Part shown: piece by piece, positions 16,455-25,784 of the stretch
Position numbering within the stretch: the stretch's first letter is position 1
How the letters are laid out: every line of letters begins with the position of its first letter
From: SIG480 sp045595365
GTDB lineage: Bacteria > Bacillota > Clostridia > Oscillospirales > JAAYXM01
Direction of reading: 5' to 3'
DNA length: 64,000 nucleotides
Assembly (NCBI GenBank): GCA_045595365.1
Contig: JAZOAI010000027.1
Location: 1 to 64,000, forward strand
The notes under the pieces: model-generated
The model's input: only the letters and a program-made list of their open reading frames with translations
Told to the model about the DNA's origin: nothing
The model's database searches: none
Program-made: the position numbers and the translations under genes

Positions 16455-17528
16455 ATGTTAGAGAAGCTTAAGTTTTTAGAAGAAAAATTCGAAGAGCTTG
16501 AAAAAAAGCTCGCTGACCCTAATTTGTATAACGACCCCGCTCTTGCCGCAAAAATCTCGAAGGAGCAAAAGGACTTAACTCCGATTATTGACTGCTACCG
16601 CAGATATTGCGACACTGAGCGCGAGATGAATGACCTGCGCGAAATGCTTGACGGAAAGCTTGACCCGGATTTTCGCGAGATGGCTCAGGAGGAGTATACC
16701 CTCGCAAAAGAAAAGCTTGCAGAGCTTGAGCACGAGCTTAAAATTCTGCTTCTCCCGACTGACCCCAACGATGACAAAAACGTTATTGTTGAAATCCGCG
16801 GCGGTGCAGGCGGCGAAGAAGCGGCACTTTTTGCACATTCACTTTACCGTATGTATTCCATGTATGCCGAGGCGCGAAGATGGAATATAGACGTTGTTTC
16901 AATAAACGAAACTGAGCTTGGCGGAATTAAAGAAATAAGCTTCCTTATTGAAGGTGCAGGGGCATATTCCCGCCTGAAATTTGAAAGCGGAGTTCATCGC
17001 GTTCAGCGAGTTCCCGATACGGAATCCTCAGGCAGAATTCACACTTCAACCGTTACGGTTGCGGTTCTCCCCGAAGCGGAGGAGGTTGAGGTTGAGCTCA
17101 ATATGGCAGATGTTGACGTTGATACCTTCCGCGCATCTGGTGCCGGCGGGCAGCACGTTAACAAAACTGAATCCGCAATAAGGCTCACTCACCGCCCGAC
17201 AGGGATCGTCGTTGAATGTCAGGATGAGCGAAGCCAGCATAAGAACAAGGACCGCGCAATTAAGATTCTGCGCTCAAAGCTCTATGACATCCAGCTTCAG
17301 GAGCAGACTTCTCAGATTGCTGCAGAAAGAAAGAGCCAGGTCGGCACAGGTGACCGAAGCGAAAGAATCAGAACCTACAACTACCCGCAGGGCCGCGTTA
17401 CTGACCACCGCATTTCTCTCACGCTTTACAAGCTTGAGCAGTTTTTGAACGGTGACCTTGACGAAATGATTGACTCCATCATTACTGCCGATCAGGCAGA
17501 GAAGCTCAAAGCATCAGAAAATGCGTAA
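16455..17528 (+). CDS. prfA: Peptide chain release factor 1
   Basis: A 357-aa class I release factor. The catalytic GGQ is at 231-233 within GAGGQHVNKTES. The codon-reading tripeptide is P-D-T (187-189) in RVPDTESSGR, the RF1-type PxT motif, so it reads UAA and UAG. A helical N-terminal domain and full C-terminal domain are present. There is no prmC methyltransferase beside it; instead sua5 and coaE follow, all closely spaced on the same strand. Confidence 0.97.
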   Translation: MLEKLKFLEEKFEELEKKLADPNLYNDPALAAKISKEQKDLTPIIDCYRRYCDTEREMNDLREMLDGKLDPDFREMAQEEYTLAKEKLAELEHELKILLLPTDPNDDKNVIVEIRGGAGGEEAALFAHSLYRMYSMYAEARRWNIDVVSINETELGGIKEISFLIEGAGAYSRLKFESGVHRVQRVPDTESSGRIHTSTVTVAVLPEAEEVEVELNMADVDVDTFRASGAGGQHVNKTESAIRLTHRPTGIVVECQDERSQHKNKDRAIKILRSKLYDIQLQEQTSQIAAERKSQVGTGDRSERIRTYNYPQGRVTDHRISLTLYKLEQFLNGDLDEMIDSIITADQAEKLKASENA

Positions 17529-17554
17529 TTTTTCCGAAAGGAAGTAGATTCCAT

Positions 17555-18601
17555 ATGACAACTGAGCTTATACGCATACGCGGGCTTATGGAAAATTCCG
17601 ATGACTTTATGCGTGCCGGAAAGCTCCTTAAAAACGGAAGCGTAGTTGCAATCCCTACAGAAACGGTTTACGGCCTTGCCGCAAACGCATTTGACGTTTC
17701 TGCGGTGGAAGAAATCTTCAAAGCCAAAGGAAGGCCTCAGGACAACCCTCTGATAGTCCATATATCAGACCTTAGCGATATATCAAGCCTCTCAACGGAA
17801 TTCCCGGATACTGCCGTCACTCTCGCAGAGAAGTTCTGGCCGGGGCCGCTTACTATGATACTTAAAAAGAGCGATAAAGTTCCGGCGGAGGTTACAGCAG
17901 GGCTTTCTACGGTTGCAGTCAGGTTCCCTTCCCATAAGGTTGCCCTTGCGGTAATTGATGCCGCAGGCGTTCCGCTTGCCGCCCCGAGTGCGAACCTCTC
18001 CGGAAAGCCAAGCCCCACAACCGCTCAGCACGTTATGCGCGACCTTTCAGGAAAGATTCCTATGATTTTAGACGGTGGAAAGTGCGAAGTCGGCCTTGAG
18101 TCCACAGTTATCGATTTAAGCGGAGAGATCCCCACCCTTCTGCGTCCGGGCGGGATTACTTTAAAACAGCTCCGGGATGCAATAGGCCGCGTGGATATAA
18201 ACCCGAAAATTTTAGAAGAAGTTTCAGACGACGAGCCGGTTGCTTCTCCGGGGATGAAATACAAACACTATGCGCCCAACGCACCCGTCGTTATAGTTGA
18301 CGGGGAAAGTGAAGCTTTCAAGAAATATGTTTTGGATGATATGGGAGACAAAAAAGCCGCAGTCTTATGTTTTGAAGAGGAAGCCGACTTGTTTTCAGAT
18401 TCAGAAATCCCCGTTATAACATACGGCAGGCTTTCACATCCGGAAGAGCTTGCAGCAGAGCTTTTTTCTTCCCTGCGCGAGCTTGACGATCTCTCCCCTG
18501 ATATTATTTATGCACGAGAGCCTGTCTGCGAAGACGGCATAGAGCTTGCTGTTGTCAATCGCTTAAGCCGGGCTGCAGCATTTTCAAAAATTTCTGTTTA
18601 G
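17555..18601 (+). CDS. L-threonylcarbamoyladenylate synthase, Sua5 type
   Basis: A 348-aa protein with an N-terminal YrdC-like domain (about 15-205: KNGSVVAIPTETVYGLAANA, GRPQDNPLIVH, PSANLSGKPSPT) and a C-terminal Sua5 domain (about 240-345) joined by the PGMKYKHYAPNAP segment. It makes threonylcarbamoyl-AMP from threonine, bicarbonate and ATP for the t6A modification of ANN-decoding tRNAs. It lies 26 bp after prfA with its own GAAAGGAAG ribosome site, forming a translation-related cluster. Confidence 0.95.
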   Translation: MTTELIRIRGLMENSDDFMRAGKLLKNGSVVAIPTETVYGLAANAFDVSAVEEIFKAKGRPQDNPLIVHISDLSDISSLSTEFPDTAVTLAEKFWPGPLTMILKKSDKVPAEVTAGLSTVAVRFPSHKVALAVIDAAGVPLAAPSANLSGKPSPTTAQHVMRDLSGKIPMILDGGKCEVGLESTVIDLSGEIPTLLRPGGITLKQLRDAIGRVDINPKILEEVSDDEPVASPGMKYKHYAPNAPVVIVDGESEAFKKYVLDDMGDKKAAVLCFEEEADLFSDSEIPVITYGRLSHPEELAAELFSSLRELDDLSPDIIYAREPVCEDGIELAVVNRLSRAAAFSKISV

Positions 18602-18612
18602 GCGGTGACTTT

Positions 18613-19224
18613 ATGCTTACAATAGGAATTACAGGCGGAAGCGGCTCGGGAAAAAGCACCGTGGCTGAAGTTTTCTGCTCACTCGGAGCCGAAACTATTG
18701 ACGCCGATGTCGTTTACCACGACCTTCTCAACAACTCCGACGCTATGATGAGGGAGCTTCGCCGCCGGTTTCCCGATGCAATCGGGAGTGACGGCCGTCT
18801 TTCCCGAAAAATCCTTGCAAACATTGTTTTCTCGGACAAAGCCGCGCTTTCGGATTTGAACGAGATTGCTCATAAGTTTGTAATTGAGGAAACGGAACGG
18901 CTGATGTCGTCACTCTATCAAAAAAACGTTCAATATATCTGCCTAGATGCGATTGCACTTTTTGAAAGTGGCTTATCCGGCATCTGTGATGTGACAATCG
19001 GCGTTATCGCGCCAAGAAGCCTAAGGCTCTCAAGAATTACCTCACGCGACGGAATCAACAATATGTCCGCCTCGGCACGGATAAATGCTCAGGCGCCTGA
19101 TGAATTTTACCGCGAAAGGTGCGACTATGTCATCGTAAACGACGGCGACCGCGATTCTGTCACCGAAAAAGCCAAAGAAATTTTTGAGCTTATTACGAAA
19201 GGACTTGAACATAACAATGAGTAA
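18613..19224 (+). CDS. coaE: Dephospho-CoA kinase
   Basis: A 203-aa P-loop kinase with GITGGSGSGKST at residues 5-16 and the family's DADVVYHDLL segment after it. It adds the 3'-phosphate to dephospho-CoA, the last step of coenzyme A synthesis. It lies 11 bp after sua5 and overlaps the start of the following peptidase. Its length is normal. Confidence 0.95.
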   Translation: MLTIGITGGSGSGKSTVAEVFCSLGAETIDADVVYHDLLNNSDAMMRELRRRFPDAIGSDGRLSRKILANIVFSDKAALSDLNEIAHKFVIEETERLMSSLYQKNVQYICLDAIALFESGLSGICDVTIGVIAPRSLRLSRITSRDGINNMSASARINAQAPDEFYRERCDYVIVNDGDRDSVTEKAKEIFELITKGLEHNNE

Positions 19225-20626
19225 CAAAAAAAACAGCGCTCTTGATTCCCTTCGCGACTCACTTGCTTTTAAACCGAAGAACGTCTTCTTCTCGGAATAT
19301 GACAGCGACAAATGCGATGCTTTCTGTGAGGATTACAAAGCTTTTCTCAATGACGGAAAGACCGAGCGGCTTTGTGTCAGAGAGGCAGTTTCGCTTGCCG
19401 AGAAGTGCGGATTTGTCCCCTATACCCGCGGGATGAAGCTCTCGCCGGGAGATAAGATATATAAAATCAACAGAGACAAGGCTCTCGTTCTCGCGGTCAT
19501 CGGGAAAAATGGCGTTTTGTCCGGCGTAAATATTGCCGCGGCACATATCGATTCTCCTCGGCTTGACCTCAAGCAAATGCCGCTTTACGAAAGCGAGGGA
19601 CTTTCACTTTTTAAAACTCACTACTACGGCGGAATCAAAAAATATCAGTGGCCTGCAATCCCGCTTGAGCTTTACGGCGTTGTTGCAAAGAAAAACGGTG
19701 AGGTCATTGACGTAGCTGTGGGAAACGAACCCGCGGACCCGGTTTTTGTTATAACCGACCTTCTTCCCCACCTCGGCAAGGACCAGCTCCAGAAAAAAGC
19801 AAGTGAGGTAATCCCGGGAGAGAACCTCAATATTCTCTGCGGAAGTGAGCCTGCTCCGGGTGCTGATGAAAAATCGACCGATGCTGTTAAGCTTAACGTT
19901 TTAAGGCTTCTCAACGAAAAGTACGGTATTTGCGAGGAGGATTTCCTCTCTGCCGAGCTTTGCGTTGTTCCGGCTTTTGCCGCGCGCGATATAGGCTTTG
20001 ACCGCTCTCTTATCGGCGCATACGGCCACGATGACAGAGTTTGTGCATACCCCTCTCTCCGCGCCGTTCTGGATTTGGACGTTCCCGAAAAAACTGCAGT
20101 CTGCATCCTCGCCGATAAGGAGGAGATAGGCTCTGAGGGCGTAAGCGGTATGCAGTCAAAATTCTTTGATACCTTCATTGAAGATCTTTGTGCAACCTCT
20201 GGCACAACGCTCCGCGAATGCTTTGAGGCCTCGGCGTGCTTATCTTCAGATGTCACGGTTGCTATGGACCCGAACTTTACAGACGTGTGTGAAAAGCAGA
20301 ACACGGCATATCTCAACCGCGGCGTTGCGCTGTGCAAATATACAGGCTCTCGCGGAAAGTCATCTTCAAATGACGCGTCTGCCGAGATGATAGCAAAGCT
20401 CCGCAAGCTCTTTGACGAGAAGAATATCTTCTGGCAGATGGGCGCATTGGGAAAAGTTGACCAGGGCGGCGGTGGAACAGTTGCGATGTATATGGCAAAC
20501 AGGAACATCGAAACAATAGATGCAGGCGTTCCGGTTCTCAGCATGCATTCTCCCTTTGAAACAGTTGCAAAGACCGATGTTTATATGACGTACCTTGCAA
20601 TTTCCGCATTTTTTGAAAAGTATTAG
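19217..20626 (+). CDS. M18 family aminopeptidase
   Basis: A 469-aa metallopeptidase of the M18 (aspartyl aminopeptidase) family. Metal-site motifs are AAHIDSPRLD, ADKEEIGSEG and the late MHSPFE segment; GAYGHDDRVCAYPSL is also diagnostic. It removes N-terminal residues from peptides in the cytosol. The ATG at 19217 overlaps the coaE stop; a TTG at 19184 would give an 11-residue extension inside coaE and is less likely. Confidence 0.93.
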   Translation: MSNKKNSALDSLRDSLAFKPKNVFFSEYDSDKCDAFCEDYKAFLNDGKTERLCVREAVSLAEKCGFVPYTRGMKLSPGDKIYKINRDKALVLAVIGKNGVLSGVNIAAAHIDSPRLDLKQMPLYESEGLSLFKTHYYGGIKKYQWPAIPLELYGVVAKKNGEVIDVAVGNEPADPVFVITDLLPHLGKDQLQKKASEVIPGENLNILCGSEPAPGADEKSTDAVKLNVLRLLNEKYGICEEDFLSAELCVVPAFAARDIGFDRSLIGAYGHDDRVCAYPSLRAVLDLDVPEKTAVCILADKEEIGSEGVSGMQSKFFDTFIEDLCATSGTTLRECFEASACLSSDVTVAMDPNFTDVCEKQNTAYLNRGVALCKYTGSRGKSSSNDASAEMIAKLRKLFDEKNIFWQMGALGKVDQGGGGTVAMYMANRNIETIDAGVPVLSMHSPFETVAKTDVYMTYLAISAFFEKY

Positions 20627-20638
20627 AAGGTGACACTT

Positions 20639-21550
20639 ATGTATGACGTTGCGATTATTGGCGAAGGCCCTGCGGGAATGACTGCCGCAATATATGCGAC
20701 ACGGGCAGGTCTCTCGACCGTTATTATCGAAAAAGCTTTCTCCGGCGGGCAAATGGGAGTTACTCCCGAAATTGACAATTATCCGGGCTTTGAAAGCATT
20801 TCGGGATTTGACCTTTCAATGAATATGTCAAACCACGCAAAAAAGCTTGGAGCTGAAATTCTGAAGGCTGATGTGACTGATATTGAGTTTAACGAAGGTC
20901 ACAACATTATTAAAACATCAAAGCAGGAAGTTGAAGCAAAAACCGTTATTCTTGCGCTCGGTGCCTCTCACAGAAAGCTTAATGTTGCCGGAGAGGACAA
21001 GTTCTCAGGGCTTGGAGTTTCTTACTGCGCGACTTGCGACGGTAACTTTTTCAGAAACCGCGAGGTCTGCGTTGTCGGTGGAGGAAACACAGCTCTTGAG
21101 GATGCTTTGTATCTTTCGAAAATCTGCACGAAGGTATACCTCATCCACAGGCGCGACTCTTTTCGAGGCTTTGACGCTCTCGCAAAAAGGATTTCCGAAA
21201 CGGAAAACATCTTCCCCGTTCTTGACTCCGTAGTCGAGAAGTTAAGCGGAGAGGAACGCCTTTCCTCCGTCACCGTGAAGAATGTCAAAACCGGCGATAT
21301 TTCGGATATTCCCGTTGCGGGTTGCTTTATAGCAGTCGGGATGATTCCCAACACAGAAATTCTAAAAGGGAAAGTTTCGCTTACGGAATCGGGCCATATT
21401 GATGCGGGAGAAAACACGGAAACAAACCTTCCCGGAGTTTATGCCGCGGGAGATATACGAAAAAAACCATCTTACCAAATAATCACAGCTGCAGCTGACG
21501 GCGCTGTTGCGGCGTCGCGCGCAGGTGCATATATTACAGAAAGAGGATGA
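20639..21550 (+). CDS. trxB: Thioredoxin reductase-like flavoprotein
   Basis: A 303-aa protein with the FAD-binding GEGPAGMTAAIYA at the N-terminus, redox-active CATC at residues 130-133, an NADPH-type GGGNTALEDALYL motif and the C-terminal FAD motif VYAAGDIRKK. It reduces thioredoxin or a related protein. The NADPH-binding loop reads IHRRDSFRG, compatible with NADPH. The ATG at 20639 follows GAAGGTGA; a GTG three codons earlier is the alternative. The next gene follows without a gap. Confidence 0.93.
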   Translation: MYDVAIIGEGPAGMTAAIYATRAGLSTVIIEKAFSGGQMGVTPEIDNYPGFESISGFDLSMNMSNHAKKLGAEILKADVTDIEFNEGHNIIKTSKQEVEAKTVILALGASHRKLNVAGEDKFSGLGVSYCATCDGNFFRNREVCVVGGGNTALEDALYLSKICTKVYLIHRRDSFRGFDALAKRISETENIFPVLDSVVEKLSGEERLSSVTVKNVKTGDISDIPVAGCFIAVGMIPNTEILKGKVSLTESGHIDAGENTETNLPGVYAAGDIRKKPSYQIITAAADGAVAASRAGAYITERG

Positions 21551-21555
21551 AAAAA

Positions 21556-22398
21556 ATGAGAGAAGTTTCAGTAAAAGAAATATCACGCGAAATAGCGAGG
21601 CTTTGCGAAGAAGCTTGCACAAAGCTTCCCTGCGATGTCGTGAAGTCTTTTGAAGACGGCGCAAAAAACGAAAAGTCCCCCGTAGGGCGCGATATCTTCA
21701 ACGTTATGTGTGAAAATGCGCGCTACGCCGCAGAATCGGGCATCCCTGCCTGCCAGGACACGGGAATGGCTGTCGTTTTTATCGACATCGGTCAGGATGT
21801 TCACCTTACAGACGGCGATTTTTACGAGGCTGTCAACGAAGGTGTCCGCCGCGGATATGTTGACGGAAAGCTTCGCCTTTCCGTTGTTGGCGACCCTCTC
21901 CGCAGAGTAAACACCAACGACAACACTCCTGCAATTTTACATACACGCATAGTTCCGGGTGACAAGGTTTCAATCACCGTTGCGCCTAAGGGCTTTGGCA
22001 GCGAAAATATGAGCGCTATGAAAATGTTCAAGCCCTCGGCAACGACAGACGATATCCTCGACTTTATCGTGGATACAGTCTCAAAAGCGGGAAGCAACCC
22101 CTGCCCGCCGGTAATCGTCGGCGTAGGCCTTGGCGGGACTGTCGATATGGCTGCTCTCTGCGCAAAGCGTGCGCTTCTCCGCGATGTGGGAAGCAAACAT
22201 GATGACGAGCTCTATGCATCTCTTGAGGCTGAAGCTCTCTGCCGCGTCAACAAGCTCGGAATCGGCCCGCAGGGAATGGGCGGCACGATTACTGCCCTTG
22301 CTGTTTTCTTTGAAAAGTATGCAACGCATATTGCGGGGCTGCCCTGCGTTGTAAACATAGGTTGCCACATCACTCGTCACGCATCGACAATCATTTAG
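21556..22398 (+). CDS. Fumarate hydratase class I, alpha subunit
   Basis: A 280-aa protein matching the N-terminal (alpha) half of iron-sulfur class I fumarases or the L(+)-tartrate dehydratase alpha subunit. Three cysteine sites for the 4Fe-4S cluster are in place: IPACQDTG, SNPCPP and VNIGCHIT. It interconverts fumarate and malate with a beta subunit. No beta subunit gene follows; the next gene is hpf, so the partner must be elsewhere. The ATG at 21556 sits 9 nt after GAGG; an ATG at 21547 overlaps the trxB stop but lacks ribosome-site spacing. Confidence 0.88.
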   Translation: MREVSVKEISREIARLCEEACTKLPCDVVKSFEDGAKNEKSPVGRDIFNVMCENARYAAESGIPACQDTGMAVVFIDIGQDVHLTDGDFYEAVNEGVRRGYVDGKLRLSVVGDPLRRVNTNDNTPAILHTRIVPGDKVSITVAPKGFGSENMSAMKMFKPSATTDDILDFIVDTVSKAGSNPCPPVIVGVGLGGTVDMAALCAKRALLRDVGSKHDDELYASLEAEALCRVNKLGIGPQGMGGTITALAVFFEKYATHIAGLPCVVNIGCHITRHASTII

Positions 22399-22459
22399 GA
22401 TATTTACTAAATTTGAACCTTGATTTTTAAATTTATTGTGTATTTTTTATAAAACCGTA

Positions 22460-22488
22460 TTGTGCTTCTGCTTTTTATGTGCTATAAT
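22460..22488 (+). promoter_or_regulatory. Sigma-A promoter of hpf
   Basis: TTGTGC, 17-bp spacer, TATAAT, 44 bp ahead of the hpf start. It lies in the 134-bp gap after the fumarase gene. Confidence 0.7.
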
Positions 22489-22532
22489 TTAGGTAAGGTA
22501 CAGAGGTACCAAAACGAAAGGAGCGGACACAT

Positions 22533-23066
22533 ATGAAGTTTATCTACACAGAACGCAATTTTGATTTCACTGATGACTTGCGTGCATACGCGGAGAAAAA
22601 GCTTTCAAAGCTTGATAAGTATTTTCACTCGGATGCAGAAGCGAGCATCACCGCTCGGACAGAACGCGGGCACTGTTGCCTTGAGGTCACCCTCAGAAGC
22701 GGCGGTATGCTTATGCGCGCTGCTTGCCGCGACACTGACGTTTTCCGCGCCATTGACACGGCAGAGGTCACAATTGACAGGCAAATCAGAAAGAACAAAA
22801 CCCGCCTTGAAAAAAGGCTGCGCGACGGGGCTTTTGAAAGTCTTCTCTTCCCCTCTGATTCGGAGCCGGTTGAGGAGGAGCGCGAGTTTGACATCGTTCG
22901 TACAAAGCGTTTTTCTGTCAAGCCTATGACGGTTGAAGAGGCCATTCTTCAGATGAATCTCTTAAACCACGAGTTCTTTGTCTTTAAAAACGCGGCAGAT
23001 GACGAGCGTTTTTCTGTGGTATATAAGCGCCATGACGGCGGATACGGTTTGATTGAAGACGCATAA
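22533..23066 (+). CDS. hpf: Ribosome hibernation promoting factor, long form
   Basis: A 177-aa protein with an N-terminal ribosome-binding domain (1-100: FTDDLRAYAEKKLSKLDKYF) and a C-terminal dimerisation domain (about 118-175: VRTKRFSVKPMTVEEAILQM, NHEFFVFKNA). The long form pairs two 70S ribosomes into inactive 100S particles in stationary phase or stress. GAAAGGAGC precedes the ATG. It has its own promoter and a hairpin after it. Confidence 0.95.
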   Translation: MKFIYTERNFDFTDDLRAYAEKKLSKLDKYFHSDAEASITARTERGHCCLEVTLRSGGMLMRAACRDTDVFRAIDTAEVTIDRQIRKNKTRLEKRLRDGAFESLLFPSDSEPVEEEREFDIVRTKRFSVKPMTVEEAILQMNLLNHEFFVFKNAADDERFSVVYKRHDGGYGLIEDA

Positions 23067-23087
23067 ATTTAATAATAATTCTATGGA

Positions 23088-23111
23088 GCTGTATCGGGAA
23101 ACCGATACAGC
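23088..23111 (+). terminator. Hairpin after hpf
   Basis: A 10-bp perfect stem (GCTGTATCGG with CCGATACAGC) with a GAAA loop. The downstream run is only weakly T-rich, so termination may be partial and the chromate transporter genes may be read through. Confidence 0.55.
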
Positions 23112-23141
23112 CCCATTTACTTTCACCAAGGAGTTGTTTTT

Positions 23142-23684
23142 ATGTTTTCTGACCTGCTGACTCTTTTTGGACTTTTTTTCAAAATAGGAGCTTTTACCTT
23201 TGGCGGCGGCTACGCGATGATCCCGGTATTTGAACGCGAATTTGTGACCGAACGCGGATGGATAACCTCTGAGGATATGATGAACTACGTTGCAATGAGC
23301 CAATCATCTCCGGGCGTAATCGCCGTTAATATGGCAACGTTTATCGGCTATCGCAGGCGCGGGTTCTGGGGAGCTCTTTTTTCCACGCTCGGAGTTATAA
23401 TCCCCTCCATAATCGTTATTTCAATTATTGCGGCATTTATCTCAAACTTCAATGAATACGTTTATGTGCAAAAGGCACTGCGCGGCATAAACATCGCTGT
23501 TGCAGTTATTCTTTCCTCGGCAGTCTGGGATCTTGGCAAAAAATCGGTTGTTGATATAATCGGTTTCGCTCTCGCGCTCATCTCTTTCCTCTCTGTTGTC
23601 ATTTTTAGAATAAACAGCATCTGGCTTATAATCTTCTCTCTTATTGTCGGAATCGCCGTTAAAGGGGGTAAGGTCTTAAAATGA
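23142..23684 (+). CDS. Chromate transporter family protein, first half
   Basis: A 180-aa membrane protein of the ChrA superfamily in its short, one-domain form. Family motifs are FKIGAFTFGGGYAMIPVFERE and MSQSSPGVIAVNMATFIGY; about five to six hydrophobic helices follow. Short ChrA proteins come in pairs that together make one transporter. Substrate in anaerobes is uncertain; chromate or sulfate-like anions is the family label. AAGGAG precedes the ATG. The stop overlaps the second half by 4 bp. Confidence 0.9.
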   Translation: MFSDLLTLFGLFFKIGAFTFGGGYAMIPVFEREFVTERGWITSEDMMNYVAMSQSSPGVIAVNMATFIGYRRRGFWGALFSTLGVIIPSIIVISIIAAFISNFNEYVYVQKALRGINIAVAVILSSAVWDLGKKSVVDIIGFALALISFLSVVIFRINSIWLIIFSLIVGIAVKGGKVLK

Positions 23685-24241
23685 ATATATTTTCTCTCTG
23701 CCTGATGTTTTTCCTTACCGGGCTTTTTGCTATAGGCGGTGGCCTCGCAGGAATCCCCATTATGCAACAGCTTATAGTTGAAAAGGGCTGGATTGCCCCT
23801 GAAATGTTCTATAATATGGTGGCCATAAGTGAATCCACCCCGGGGCCTATTGGCGTTAATATGGCGACTTACATCGGTTTTGAGCGCTTTGGAGTTCTTG
23901 GTGGAATTGCGACAACTCTCGCGCTTACTCTCCCCTCTTTTATTTCAATTCTTTTAATTGCTCGCTTTTTTCTGCGCATTGAAGACAAGCCCATTGTTAA
24001 AAACGCGCTATACGGAATCCGCGCTGCCGTTTCCGGCCTTATCGCTTCTGCGGCGTGGAGCGTGCTTTCAGTAACAATCTTAACTCCCGATAATTTTTTA
24101 GCAAACCCGTCACCACTGACGCTTTTTGATTTCCGTCAGCTTGCAATTTTCGCAGTTATCTTTACGCTGTATAAGGTTTTTAAAAAGCATCCTATTTGGT
24201 ATATCCTGTTTGGTGCGGTATGCGGAATTGTTTTTCTTTGA
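23681..24241 (+). CDS. Chromate transporter family protein, second half
   Basis: A 186-aa partner of the preceding gene, also a single ChrA domain. FAIGGGLAGIPIMQQ and ISESTPGPIGVNMATYIGF mirror the motifs of the first half but are clearly diverged. Translation is coupled by an ATGA overlap. Together the two reproduce the inverted-repeat architecture of full-length ChrA. A terminator follows. Confidence 0.9.
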   Translation: MNIFSLCLMFFLTGLFAIGGGLAGIPIMQQLIVEKGWIAPEMFYNMVAISESTPGPIGVNMATYIGFERFGVLGGIATTLALTLPSFISILLIARFFLRIEDKPIVKNALYGIRAAVSGLIASAAWSVLSVTILTPDNFLANPSPLTLFDFRQLAIFAVIFTLYKVFKKHPIWYILFGAVCGIVFL

Positions 24242-24267
24242 TTTAATTACACTTTATGCTATAAAAC

Positions 24268-24321
24268 AAATCGAACCTCTCGACGTACTTATGTACTACT
24301 TCGGGTTCGATTTGTTTATTC
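24268..24321 (+). terminator. Long hairpin after the chromate transporter pair
   Basis: Arms AAACAAATCGAACC and GGTTCGATTTGTTT form a long stem, with a small inner GTAC-TTAT-GTAC hairpin. The downstream run is TTTATT, so it should end plus-strand transcription. Confidence 0.65.
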
Positions 24322-24346
24322 TGCACTATTTTTCTAAAGCCCAAAA

Positions 24347-24386
24347 AAAGGGTTTGTAGCAAAATGCATTTTGCTACAAACCCTTT
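24347..24386. terminator. Bidirectional terminator, perfect palindrome, end of ftsZ
   Basis: A perfect inverted repeat with 20-bp arms meeting at ATGCAT. On the minus strand it is followed by a run of T (24341-24349), 9 bp after the ftsZ stop; the plus strand is also A/T-flanked. Confidence 0.85.
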
Positions 24387-24394
24387 AAATTATC

Positions 24395-25579
24395 TTAATT
24401 TCTGTTCTGGAACATCTTGACGATTAATTCATATGGGTCATCGTCTTCCCCATCCGTTGCAGCAGAAGCCTCCTCCGCAGGAGCTGAAGCTACAGGAGCC
24501 GGAGTTTCTTCCTCATCAAAAAGCGAGGAGCGGAAACGAGGGAAGGAAGGTTCCTCCTCAACTTTTGGAGCCTCAACCTTTTCTGGCTGGATTGCTTTTG
24601 CCGGGGCAGGTGCTTCTGAAGCTTTGCCCTCAAAGCCTGTCGCGATGACCGTAACGCGGATTTCATCCTCGAGGTCGGGGTCAAACGCCGCACCAAAGAT
24701 GATGTTCGCATCCTCGTGAGCTGCTTCACGAACCATTTCTGCGGCAGTTTCGACTTCATCAAGCCCGATGTCGAGCGAGCCTGTTATGTTGATAATAACG
24801 CCGTGAGCGCCGTTAATTGAGGTTTCAAGAAGCGGGCTCTGGATAGCTATGCGGGCAGCCTCTGCCGCCTTATCCTTACCTGAAGCGCGGCCAACGCCCA
24901 TATGAGCATAGCCTGCATCCTTCATAATCTTCTTAACGTCAGCAAAGTCAAGGTTAACAAGACCGCCGCCGGAAATAAGCTCTGAAATGCTCTGGATTGC
25001 CTGACGGAGAACGTCATCAGCAACCTCAAATGCGTTTAAGAAGGTTATCTTCTGCTCCGAGACGCACTTTAAACGTTCGTTCGGGATGACAACGAGAGAG
25101 TCAACCTTTGCGCGAAGGGTTTCGATTCCCTCTTCGGCCTGAAGCATACGCTTCTTTCCTTCAAATGCGAACGGCTTCGTAACAACGCCGATTGTGAGGA
25201 TTTCCATCTCACGGGCAATCTCAGCAACTATGGGAGCTGCACCTGTGCCGGTACCACCGCCCATACCTGCGGTAATAAACACCATATCAGTGCCTTCAAG
25301 CATTTTTTTGATGCTCTCACGGCTCTCCTCTGCGGCTTTTTTGCCTATTTCAGGGTCAGAACCGGCACCGAGACCCTTCGTGAGCTTCTCGCCAAGCTGA
25401 ATTCTGTATGTAGCGCAGGACTTATAAAGAGCCTGCCTGTCTGTGTTCATAACTATGAACTCAACGCCGCGAACACCTGAATTAATCATCTGATTAACAG
25501 CGTTTCCGCCGCCGCCACCCGTACCGATGACTTTAATGGGAACTATAACTTCTGTGCCTGCATCTAACTCGAAAGGCAT
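24395..25579 (-). CDS. ftsZ: Cell division protein FtsZ
   Basis: A 394-aa tubulin-like GTPase. The nucleotide-binding glycine run GTGGGGGNAV is at 19-28 and the tubulin signature GGGTGTGA at 107-114. After the core (about 1-325) comes a Pro/Ala/Glu-rich linker and the C-terminal tail DDPYELIVKMFQNRN that binds membrane anchors. It polymerises into the division ring. Here it stands alone; no ftsA, ftsQ or mur genes are nearby. It has its own sigma-A promoter. Confidence 0.97.
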   Translation of the reverse strand: MPFELDAGTEVIVPIKVIGTGGGGGNAVNQMINSGVRGVEFIVMNTDRQALYKSCATYRIQLGEKLTKGLGAGSDPEIGKKAAEESRESIKKMLEGTDMVFITAGMGGGTGTGAAPIVAEIAREMEILTIGVVTKPFAFEGKKRMLQAEEGIETLRAKVDSLVVIPNERLKCVSEQKITFLNAFEVADDVLRQAIQSISELISGGGLVNLDFADVKKIMKDAGYAHMGVGRASGKDKAAEAARIAIQSPLLETSINGAHGVIINITGSLDIGLDEVETAAEMVREAAHEDANIIFGAAFDPDLEDEIRVTVIATGFEGKASEAPAPAKAIQPEKVEAPKVEEEPSFPRFRSSLFDEEETPAPVASAPAEEASAATDGEDDDPYELIVKMFQNRN

Positions 25580-25631
25580 ATGTAAAATCCTCCTTGAGAC
25601 TTCTTTTGTTACTTATACTATAACATATACT

Positions 25632-25660
25632 ATTTTATAATTTTTTTGCCAAAAGGTCAA
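25632..25660 (-). promoter_or_regulatory. Sigma-A promoter of ftsZ
   Basis: On the minus strand TTGACC, 17-bp spacer, TAAAAT, about 50 bp ahead of the ftsZ start. Confidence 0.75.
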
Positions 25661-25735
25661 TAGGAATTATGCAATATTTATAATTTTTTTGAAGAAAGTT
25701 TTTCCAAATTTGGAAATAAGGCCGCTAAAAGATAT

Positions 25736-25768
25736 AAAAAAGGCATTGGAAATTTCCAATGCCTTTTT
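25736..25768 (-). terminator. Terminator of tuf
   Basis: A perfect stem (AGGCATTGGAAA with its complement) is flanked by A and T runs, so on the minus strand it ends in TTTTT. It lies 17 bp after the tuf stop. Confidence 0.88.
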
Positions 25769-25784
25769 GAGAAAAGCTTTAAAA

